In this document: piece by piece, positions 36,921 through 46,985 of the stretch
Layout: each line of letters opens with the position of its first letter
How positions within the stretch are numbered: the first letter of the stretch is position 1
Assembly: GCF_008831285.2 (NCBI RefSeq)
Contig: NC_045147.1
Span: forward strand, 14,424,854 to 14,488,853
DNA from: Nymphaea colorata
Lineage: Eukaryota > Streptophyta > Magnoliopsida > Nymphaeales > Nymphaeaceae
Direction: 5' to 3'
DNA: 64,000 nt
The notes under the pieces: model-generated
The model's database searches: none
What the model was told of the DNA's origin: nothing
What the model saw: the letters and a program-made list of their open reading frames with translations, nothing else
Program-made: the position numbers and the translations under genes

Positions 36921-37516
36921 ACGTCGCCATGATCGAACTTAGCAAAACGCCTAGACATCACATAATCCAAAATTTTCTTGGTACGAATTTCACGGCTGGT
37001 CATTGCTGATGTTACACATGGCCCTTATAATATTATGGGACGTAGATGGTCAATGTTTCAATTTCTAGCAGAAGTCAAGATTGATGCACTTGCTTTGTCA
37101 ATTTCTGCCTGCCTTGAATGTTCCAGTAGATCTTGAGAATTATTCTTGACAAGGCCTCACCTGTTTGCGCCTCAGTGCGCGCGTCCATGCATGAGCACAT
37201 TGTCTTTGAAAATGCACTGGTATGAAAAGTCTTTGTGTTTAGCAAATTCTAGAATATAAGATCCATAACTAGTGGTAGGGCTACACCACTAGAAATTTTG
37301 GTTGAAAGGGCATAATTCAATAATTTTAATGCTTTTACGGGAATATATATATAATCAAATTTAACAAACATTAAAGTAAAAATAAACAAACTTTGTGAGA
37401 ATGATAGAGGGAACTACCTTCTTTTCTTTCTTATCAACTCTATGAGAAATTCATCAGGTGCAGTGTTCAGATCCAAACGTATTTGTATAATACAGATCAA
37501 CAATAAAGATATTGTA

Positions 37517-39471
37517 TTAATACTTGCTCTGGCCACAGCCTCTGATAGACTTTGGCAAGTTGCCTACCCTATCCACCCCTTCCTCGAATATCACACCCAT
37601 TCCCAGAAACAGATCTGGATCTATATGGCAATGAAAGATCCAGACTCCTGGATTGTCTGCTACAAACCTTAGTGCTGCCCATCCAAAAGGAAACAGGGGA
37701 AGCGTGTTCTTCATTATTGGATCAACCAGGTTCAGCTTCGATGAATCCTTCGAGGGGTCAAACAACCCCAGTCCATAACCCAGAACCCAGAAATCATGGC
37801 CATGCAAGTGCCATGGATGCAGCTCGCTGCTATTGGGGTACATGGTGTTGGCATTCTGCAAGATCACATCTACCACCGACCCGAATTTCAGGTGATAAAC
37901 GGAGGTACCGCAGGAGGTTTTCCGATGAGGAGGTGGCCGGAAAATGTCGTAGTCTGAAGGGAAGTAGACGTCCGGCAACATTGGTGTAGAATTGGATGCA
38001 CGTTTGGCATATTTCTCGTTTAGTGCTATGAGGTGAGGGGTCTGTGGTAGAACGAGGGAGATGTTGTTCACAGACCAGCGGAGGAAGCCATTGATCGTAT
38101 TCTGCGTGATGAGGAGGGTGATGAGCCTGTCGGTCCGGCGAGGGGGCCTAATGACATGGTCCCTGTGTGCCTTAATGGCGAGACTCTGGGCCAGGCCAGC
38201 AGCAACGTCGCCCCTTGATGGACCAGCCGGCGGCATGGTGGCCGGGGCTTGCCGAGACGGGTTCGAGTCATAGTTCAGTATGGCGACGCCGGTGGGCGTG
38301 CTGGACTCGCTGAGTGCAATGTTGGTGCTGATCCAGTAGTTCCTTCTGGAGTCTTGGTTGGCTTTGAAGAGGACTGAGTATGTTTCACCCGGGTAAGTGT
38401 AGAGGCTCTTCAGAGTGAAGGGCTCCACGTAGTTGCTGTCAGCTTCTACAACAGTCATGTCATGTCCCTAGGCATGGAATATATGCTCAGATAAGTTATC
38501 AAAGCTAATTCAAATTTAAATAACATCAGCAGGAAAATGTCATAGGAAAAATAGATTTTGAGTTATGAAAATTTATGTGGAGCCATAAGAAACTTATTCA
38601 CAGGTGCGCTCGTATATATAACAAAGCAAATGTTTGAAGATGTTAATGTGAAAATAAATAAAAAAAAACATTCAGGAGCTACACCATCTCATATGCATAC
38701 CTCAATTTCAAAACTAAGAGAAGATGTGGAAGCAAGGTTGCCTATTCGCAACCGGTACACCTTCCCCGGGGTGACAGTGATGAAGTGAGGCGCGCACTCT
38801 GGATTTGTCATGTTGCAGCTTCCACCCATGGAATCCATTGAAGAACAGTTGTATCTCCCTCGACCTTCAATCAAAAGAGACTGGCAAAAGTGATCAAAGA
38901 AAATGAGATCTTGACAGTTCTTACATATGTAACCCAAATTCAAGTCCAATTGTATGAATATGTCATGTTATTGCATGCCAAATACATGCAGAGTGTGCCA
39001 GTTGGAGGCTTAAGACGCCTTAAACAAGAATCTGAATACTTGCGACATTCAAACTTAGAACTTGTGAACTTGTTGCCGCCGATCAAACTGATAATGGCAG
39101 TCTGATCCGAATCAGATCCATTTAAATACAGCAAACTTACCTGAGGATCCCCGCCCATGGTAGCCATGCCTCCCATGCCACCCATGCCTCCCATGCCACC
39201 CATCCCGCCCATGCCTCCCATGTCATCCATGCCGTCCATTTCAAATCGGACGGTCGAGATGTCTGTGGAGATCTCCGTAGTGCTTTTGTGGTACCAATCG
39301 TTGAGAAGGAGACTGTAGACGGCATCATAAGAGAAGGGTTCCTGCACACCATCTGCAACGGCTACTTCGATTGAGCCATACAGACCACCCATCCTTTGCA
39401 TGCCATAATGAGAATGGTACATGTATGTCCCAGGCTGCATTCACACTTATCACATTCAAAGTTAGATACAT

Positions 39472-39519
<48 letters not shown>

Positions 39520-41984
39520 TTTTAGTTGAATCAATTTCTATTTTTTTCTTTATGGTTTTTTCTCAACCATCTATCTGCATCAGATGGACAGCTTTGATTA
39601 AATGGTTATGTCACCCTCAATAGTCATCATTCACTTAAGATAATAAAAAATCAGATCTCAACTTATAGCATCCAAAACGATGTTTGAAAATGAAAAAAAA
39701 AAAAAGGTAGAAGGAATATATGTCACAATATAGGAAAGATCTTGGTTAATTTAATTTGGATTTCAAATATCAGCTATTTCAACTTGTTTTTCCGGTTTGA
39801 AATCTTAGCTGACCTATCTTGCCAAGTTTTAATGGCAAAAAAATTGCATAACCATGTTTGATGTTCAATAAGATTACCTTGTCTACTACGAATTTGTAGG
39901 TAAATGTTTCCCCTGGTAGTATTGGACATTGTGTCACTCCTGCAGTCCCATCGCTCCAAGGCGTTCCAATCTGAAAGGAAAAGTAAATAAACGAACAAAA
40001 AAGTTACTCCTGATCTCAAGAAGATGGAAAATTAAGAATGACAGCTCTTCATTATTCAATGGCCATGGAGCACCGTAAAAGCAGAATGATAAAGTTTCAA
40101 CGCAATGATTTTATATAACAAGCGGACATGACGTTTACAAGTTCTCCCCTAATCAAAACTTTTTCTTAACTATTCTAAAGTGATTCATTTGTGCTAAGAT
40201 TGTTTTATATTTTATTTTCTCATGATTGGTAGGTGAGTGCCCACCAATCGTTTGTAAAATTTAATTAAAGTATAAGAGAGCAGAATACAAACTAAAGAAA
40301 ATATAAAAAGTACATTGAAGACTGATTTTGCTGAGACCGAAGAAATGATGCTTAATAAAATAAAAAGTACATCGAGAAAATAAAAAGTAAATTTTCTCAT
40401 GAATTTGATTAAACCACTCACAAGCATACGTAAGGGGCATGCTTGGACATGCATAATGTGAGGATCGTCCAAGATAATTTGGTTTAACTATGAGAATGAA
40501 AATGATTACTAGAGTTGGAAGGGATCGATCGTTCCAACATTTTAGTCCTACCAACTATTTTATAAAAATAAAATAGCTGAAAAATCAAACTTTTATTCTT
40601 TATTATGGTTTTCCAATTTATGTTCTTAAATTGTTCTAAAGTTTTGCAAGAAAACTGAACTTCTCCACTGATAACAGATTGATCACCTTGCTTGCTAGTG
40701 GGGTTTCCCTAAAGGCAAAAGCTTCGAGATGCCTAAGATTTTAATACTCGAGCTGGGCATCTGTCTTTTTGCTCTTTCTCGTCAGTGGGGAAAGATAAAG
40801 AATGTTTGAAAAATGTTACACTGATCAACAACTAAAGCAGGTCTGGAAAATCTATTCCGTTGATAGGGATGTGAATGGATTGGCTACTGTTCCGGCCGAT
40901 TATTATACATAAATCTTATCCCAGATCTTGTTTATCCGGAACTAGGTAAAGAAATATGGATCCAGTTACTGATCTGATTCAGTATGTTTCCTACCCGAAT
41001 CAAAATACGAATCCGGTATTCCACTGGGATCCAGTAAAGATTTGATGCAAGCTGTATATTTGAATTCCGTTTACATTAAGATGGTGAAAATGTGTTTCTA
41101 TGTAGTCTAAACTATTGTCACAAAAAATGTGTATTGGTATTATATGGTAAGAAAAAAAACATGTATAATACGATAAAATTGTATATCTCGAGGATAAAAT
41201 GAAAAATTTTAAGCAATTTTTTTTAAAAATAAAACATTTAATAAATCATAAAGATTATAAAAAAGTAAAAAATCATAAAAAATATGAAAAAACGCATAAA
41301 CGAAACTAATACGTATATAATATGTGTTTTTTATTTTCTAATGTTTTTAAAAAAAAAAGAGAGAATAAAACGGGTATTATATGGTTGACCGTGTTTTGCC
41401 CTATTATACATGTTTTTTTTCAATAAAACGTGTTTTTTTTATGATAATAGTCTAAACACTTAAAACAAAGAAAAACTTATACACAAGTTTTATAAATATT
41501 GCATATGTTAAGATCTTCGAAATTATTTTGACGTCTTCCTGTGCTTACTTTTATATTCTAAAATGTTGTTTCTTTGGGCTTTTCTCGCAAAGATATGCAT
41601 ATAGACTTAAGATTTTAACTCGGACGAGAAGAGATAATCTAGGAATTGCGATTGACGAGATCGGGAGGAAGAAGAGAGGAAGAGCAAAAGATTGAGAGAA
41701 GAGAAGAGGAGAACCTGGCGAATCCCATGCCAATGGATGGCAACGTTCTCAGTGTGGAGGCTGTTCTTGAGATCGACGACGACGGTGTCTCCCTGCTGAG
41801 CCAGGATGGGCGGGCCGGGGGATTGGCCGTTGATGGTGATCACCAGCTTCCGGAAGCAGTCCGGCGACCGGTACTCATACTTGACTTCCCACCTGTAATG
41901 GCGGATCCTGCTCGCCTCCGCCCCATGGCCGGCGGCGACCAAGAAAGCCACCAGAAGCACCCATCGCAAGGCTGCCATCTTCAT
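37517..41984 (-). CDS. L-ascorbate oxidase-like multicopper oxidase
   Basis: Five minus-strand exons (41715-41984, 39878-39970, 39141-39434, 38701-38880, 37517-38467) join in phase to 595 residues. A signal peptide ([19 protein letters not shown]) directs the protein to the apoplast. Ascorbate oxidase couples ascorbate oxidation to reduction of O2 to water. The three cupredoxin domains carry HWHG (end of exon 1), HSHYG (exon 3), [11 protein letters not shown] and [12 protein letters not shown] (exon 5), so all eight type-2/type-3 copper histidines are present. The type-1 site is altered: the family reads HCHIxPHLxxGM, but here the His five residues after the Cys is Asp (codon at 37613-37615); its other ligands, His, Cys and Met, remain. 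Exon 3 also contains a Met-Gly-Gly repeat (residues about 188-216) where homologues have a short loop. Family blocks [20 protein letters not shown] and [11 protein letters not shown] support ascorbate oxidase over laccase. Activity may be changed or lost; the frame is intact. Confidence 0.95.
39152..39240 (-). repeat. 9-bp coding repeat giving Met-Gly-Gly units
   Basis: Tandem ATGGGTGGC/ATGGGAGGC-type units within exon 3 of the ascorbate oxidase-like gene encode about seven Met-Gly-Gly repeats, preceded by MDGMDDM. Confidence 0.92.
39473..39514. repeat. (TA)n microsatellite in ascorbate oxidase intron
   Basis: TA dinucleotide run about 40 bp upstream of exon 3 on the coding strand, within the exon 2-3 intron. 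Confidence 0.9.
39971..41714. other. First intron of the ascorbate oxidase-like gene
   Basis: A 1.74-kb intron bounded in coding sense by CAG|GTTCTC and TTTCAG|ATT. Bases 40860-41060 are a copy of the dispersed GATCC/CCGAATC-type repeat. The rest is AT-rich and featureless. Confidence 0.8.
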
Positions 41985-43228
41985 CTCCTGCTTCTCCCTG
42001 CACCCTTTTCTCTTCTGCCCTTATCTCCTGCATCTACATGTAGAACCATTTAAAGAGAGGGGGAGAAAGGAGGAGATGGCATTTACTGTACAAATGCAGT
42101 GAGATTTTTTTTCCATTTTTTATGAATAAAGCCCAACGGAACCGAGGTTGCTTTCCGTTGTTATGAGTTACGCCGTGTTCCTACGGTATTAGTTTGAAGT
42201 GTATTTTTATCATTTTATAGGGAGATTTTTTTATCCATATCACTTTCACCTTTATAATCAAGGGTCTACTGTTTAACTAAGAAATGTATTTTTCAATGTT
42301 TTTTTATTTTTAGAATAACATTTCCGAATATTTATTCGAACTGCTCTCTATGAAATAGAAATATGCAAATGTTTACACTCGGAATAATTTCAGGCTCTCC
42401 AGTCACCAACAATCAAAATGTAAGAGTTATAATTTTATAAAGGGTAAAAGGAAAAATAATTATAACAATTGAAGTAAGAAAGCTACGAAAGAAAATTTAC
42501 TAATTGTAGTTTCCACTGGCCTCGGCACGAGTAAAAGAATATTTGCTGTCTTGTCCGCGTTTGAGTGGAAGAAGAAAGGAAGGTTTCTACTTTTTATTAT
42601 TTTTAACATTATTTTACTTTTTTGAAGGCATGATTGCATGTGGAAATTGGGGAGGAAAAAACAATGAAAATAATATGGTACCGAGAGTAGTCAGTGCGCA
42701 ACGGGGCCAGCCTTCTTTTGATCTGTAAGTAAGTAATAAAGTTGTCACCATTTTCTCCACTAGTCTAATTGGTGACCACCAAAGTTGTTAAAGCTGACTG
42801 TTATCAAATGCAAATCACAAACATTTTTCAACATCAACAAAACTCAATATGGTCGGTACATTAGCTGCTTTATATCCAACTTAAGATCCCGTTTGATGAA
42901 GGAAGGAGTGGCCAATCCAAAAATTTTTGGCTATGGGGCACTATGTACTAATAGTACCTTGGGCTGACGTGGGCAGGCGCTCATGCCAGCCCCATGCTGG
43001 CTCCGCTATTGCTATAAGCAGTTGAGTACAAGGGGCAAAAACGTGGAGCTATCTTGCGCTGATGTGGGCATGCGCCCACACCTGCCCCACGCTAGCTCCG
43101 CTACTAGAAGGAAGGTCTTTTAATGTACGAAAGAAAGATTTTTTTGTGAAAAAAATTAAACTTGAAGACTTCCCGCTTTTTTTGGGGGGAGGGGGGAGTA
43201 TTTCTGAATTTTAAAATGTATTGTAAAA
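41985..43228. other. Intergenic DNA upstream of the ascorbate oxidase-like gene; duplicated module
   Basis: TTTAAAT at about 42047-42054 could serve as a TATA element on the minus strand, roughly 65 bp before the start codon. A 50-bp module is present twice, at 42961-43010 and 43056-43105 (GTGGGCA-GCGC...CCCCA-GCT-GCTCCGCTA), and inverted at about 32770-32800. This is probably the conserved end of a transposon family. Confidence 0.45.
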
Positions 43229-43322
43229 TTAGGTTTGTTTGATGGTGCAGGAGAAAACCATACAAACTTGAAAAAAAATCTACTTTGCATAATATTTTTC
43301 TTGTGCATCAATCAAAGCCTAA
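43229..43322. mobile_element. MITE-like inverted-repeat element, family B copy 2
   Basis: TTAGGTTTGTTTGATGGTGC at the left is inverted at the right (TTGTGCATCAATCAAAGCCTAA). TTA/TAA at the outer ends would fit a three-base target duplication. The ends match the element at 22869-23083. Confidence 0.6.
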
Positions 43323-45102
43323 GAAAAAAATGGTTCCACAAATATGATTTTGATAAAATAGGGCAGACATTAATGAAGCAAAATCAGACATCATGACCTT
43401 ATGTGAAGCTTTACTAGGAAAGGTTGAAATTGAATAATTTGTCTCTAATTTATGTGCATTAAACCAACTTTTATAATGGAGAGCATGTCATATGTACTTA
43501 TGGACACTAACAAGAACCATGTACAAGAAATGACCAAAATGTTTTCACTAGACAAATGAAAGTTTATAAGGACAAAAGTGGAATGTAAAAAATGTCCCTG
43601 ATAAAATTACCAAAATGTTCAAATGATAAAAGATGAGAAAATGTCTTCTCATGCTAGCATCTTAACATGGAAAGCATCTCTTTACACGACACGACAGATT
43701 AAGTATTTTTGTATGGAGCAGGTTAGCATGGGTTGTCCCAAATTGAGTTTACTATTAATAAATTTACTTATATGCTTTGAAGTCTCCCGTCTTATGAGTG
43801 GTAGTGCAGCGCAACGTAATTGATGGAATTAAAGGTATGTAAGAAGGCATGTCTCTAGTTCGATTTTCATGGACATTATGTTCCTATGTATGTTGTAAGG
43901 TGGTAGGACATACCATCCAAGTTGAGTGGTGCACCGACACCATCAATGATGTTGACGCTGTTGAAGACCCTAGAGGTAGGAGGAATAGGGAGGGGGGAAG
44001 GGGAAGCCGCATTCTGGGCAATAGGAATGAACCTCTTGCTCACTGGAAAACCCCAGCAGTTGTTGTTTTTATGGGTACTTGTTATTTATGAAGCGACTGG
44101 AGAGGTATTAATTTAAAAACTTTGAGATCATTATACATCGGTTGTGAATCAATCAATGACATTAAAAAAAAGTCATATTTAAAAAGTAACTAAAACTCGG
44201 CAACTAGCACTCTTGAATCAGCCATTGAATGGAACTGGTTTGCCTTTGATACGGGATGATCCAGACCAAACTGGCTTTATCTTAAAAAAAAAAGTTACTT
44301 AAAGCTCTGTTAATGCAGAGCAAGAAGCAAAACGAATTTGGCCTAAACATAAAGCAAGCACGAATACACCAAACAAAGCTAAAAGTTAGGGACGAATACC
44401 AAAAAAAAATGAAAACTATAATGACAGACTTTTCCTAGAACATGTGGGGCAAGGGAATTTTCAACAATTTTCCATGCTAAAATTAGAAAAGTAATACTGG
44501 ACAACATTATGATTTTTTTAATTTTTTGACTTAACTTTTGACAAGTCACTTTTGTAAATTCTATCTTAAAAAGTTTGTCAAGCCTTTTTGTATGAAGAAT
44601 GTAGGAAAACATTCGTCTAATACTCAGACAAACAGCCCCTAAAGTGAACTCTTAACGCTGTGAATGTAATTTGTAAGCAAAACAATTTGTAGGTAATATT
44701 TGTCCATTATTTCTGTGTTAATGAGCCACTTTCATATTGTTTTGGCTAATATTTTTCATGAATCCCTTAATTATTTAGAAAGTAGAATCAATCTCAACGA
44801 TGCCGTGCACGAAGATTGGAAAATTGAATCTTGTGAAATTTTGTCTGCCTAGTGACCTTTATCTCTACCAGATCGATTCAGAGCCATTGTTGAACTGCAA
44901 AGTAGGGATACGTTCATCAAATCTGGGGCAGCTAGATGCGCTCGAGCTCCGGTTCAAGATAATTCCTCAAAACCAAAAATGACAGAAGTGTCTCGATCAT
45001 ATTCAATGTTCCTTCCGGATATCACTTTTGTTATTTTGCAGCAAATTATGCGTTAACCGTCAGCCTATCTTCAAACATTGTGTTTTATGGCTATATGTTT
45101 AT

Positions 45103-45108
<6 letters not shown>
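43323..45108. other. Intergenic DNA, no gene recognised
   Basis: AT-rich, with open stretches up to about 80 codons and no recognisable domain or conserved RNA. Confidence 0.5.

Positions 45109-45196
<88 letters not shown>
45109..45196. repeat. Compound (CT)n(TA)n microsatellite
   Basis: A run of CT repeats passes directly into a run of TA repeats, together close to 90 bp. It lies about 440 bp left of the broken VAC14 copy. Confidence 0.95.
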
Positions 45197-45198
<2 letters not shown>

Positions 45199-45637
45199 CT
45201 TCATGATTGACATGACCATCCTTTTCACTTTTTTAGGATGGTGGATTATGAAGCGAGCACGCTGAGAGTGAGATAAGTGCATTTGGTTAGGTTGCCAATA
45301 TGTATTAAAAGTGCAATTTGTACGGATTGTGTGCTATGAGTCGAAGAGGACTCGTCCATGGCATTTGGGTGTTTGTGGGAAAGAGACTTTCTGGGGCTCT
45401 TAGTTCTCACAAAAACCGATTCCTCTTCTCCATATCTAGGTTTATACGTGAGCCGAGTGGAGCTCATTAGAAAAATCGGCTGTGGTTGCAGGTGCAGCAT
45501 GCGACAAAAAAGGAATAGATTGTTTTCTTCTTCATCGACTCATTAGAAAAATCATGACTCGTTGATTGTTAACTTCTAGTTGTATTGCTTGTGGGCAATC
45601 TTGTTTCTAGTTTTATTAATATCCGTTGCATGTGTTA

Positions 45638-46830
45638 GGATTCTGCTTCTTGCCATGAATGAATTGAAATAACTGGATTTTAGTTGTATGTGTTGTTCAT
45701 GGAGTAGTTTAACTTTCTACATGCAAATCCATCACTTTGATTCTCTATATAAGTAATCCATCTTTTATTGCATTTGGTTTTTCTTGAGGTAATTCTGATT
45801 TTGCTGCTTTCTCTGAATGAACAGAAAATATTGCCAACTGTTCTTCATTCCTTTGCTGATCAAGATAGTAGGCGTTCGGTATTATGCTTGTGAAGCTTTT
45901 GTACAACATAGCAAATGTGGTGTTCTGTCAGCTTATCACCGTAGAGAAATTGTTACATGACTCCCGATGCATATATTCTAAGGTTTTCTTTCTTCACTGA
46001 AAGCTAGCTATGAAATATTTCTTCCTTTGCAATAAGACAGAGTTCTTGTCGATGCCTTAGTCTCTCTGGTTGGACTTCCCTTGCCAACCTGTGGGGACCT
46101 ACAGGAGGAACATCTGCTATTCTTCTTCCTTCCTGCAAACTGTCAAGAGTCAATTCCTTCTTTTTGATAAATTTCTGCAATTATGGATCTACCAAATTTT
46201 CTTCTCCATCGCGTGTATTTGTTAACTCAAATTTGCTTTGAAAGTGATCAGTTCAGTGTGTTTTTACACTTTCTCGTTTGGATTTCGTTTCTGGTTACTT
46301 GCAAGAGAGCAAATCGCTAACCATGTCATTTTCAATTAATTTCAAAATAGAAGAGTTTACTCCACTACTTAGGGAAGGGATGAGTGTTCTATGTAGCTAT
46401 GTTCGACAATTCTTATTGGGATGGATAGCTTTCTTAGATTGTGCTCCTGGTATTGAAATCTTGTGTTTTCTGCCAGATTTTTTTTATGTTACGTGTCTTT
46501 CAGATTAGTTTTGCTCTTCCTGTCTTCTTTTAACTACGTCCTGAATATTCTGGTTTATATGATTCATGCTTGTTTGACATGTTAAGCGACTCGAGCCATG
46601 TGAAGTGCTGCAAGAAGCAAATTTTATTCTTTCTGAATTTTTGCAGAGATAAAAGCTCCCCCCAGAAGGTTCTTTTTCTCTCTGTTGTGTAAAATTTTTG
46701 GTTTTTTCCAGGGAATAGTGGATAAGTAGAAGCATGTCTCATCAATTAACTTTTTGAAGCACATGGATGAATGATTATTCTATCGTATAATGCGAACAAT
46801 GTGCATCATCTTGACCCTTTATAACCTTGT
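45638..46830 (+). pseudogene. Partial VAC14 pseudocopy (exons 4, 6, 7, 8 with introns)
   Basis: This block aligns in order with 50912-53990 of the intact VAC14 gene, introns included, so it arose by DNA duplication rather than retroposition. Exon 4 remnant at 45825-45917 (reads [16 protein letters not shown]) then has inserted bases that break the frame. Exon 5 and part of its introns are missing. The exon 6 remnant ends near 46256 with its GT donor damaged. The exon 7 remnant at about 46352-46489 reads IEEFTPLLREGMSVL but has lost its acceptor AG. The exon 8 remnant at about 46567-46668 is frameshifted. The copy stops where exon 9 would begin. No function expected. Confidence 0.92.
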
Positions 46831-46841
46831 TGGGTAACTCT

Positions 46842-46985
46842 GGGTGTCGTTTGACAGTTAGAACACCCACCTCAAAATTTAGAATGGATTCATAAAACGC
46901 TAAAATTAAGTGCCCATGAATTTACCCTAGTCTTCGGAGCAAGTTCATGAAACACTCATAAATTGTTTCATTTGTCAAACAACCT
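46842..46985. mobile_element. Possible MITE abutting the VAC14 pseudocopy
   Basis: GTGTCGTTTGACA near the left and TGTCAAACAACC near the right form inverted ends about 140 bp apart. The left end lies about 12 bp after the point where VAC14 homology stops. Confidence 0.4.

Noticed and set aside
46278-46508. Independent small gene encoding IEEFTPLLREGMSVL...
   Set aside because: It is VAC14 exon 7 of the broken copy; the acceptor AG is lost and flanking exons are frameshifted.
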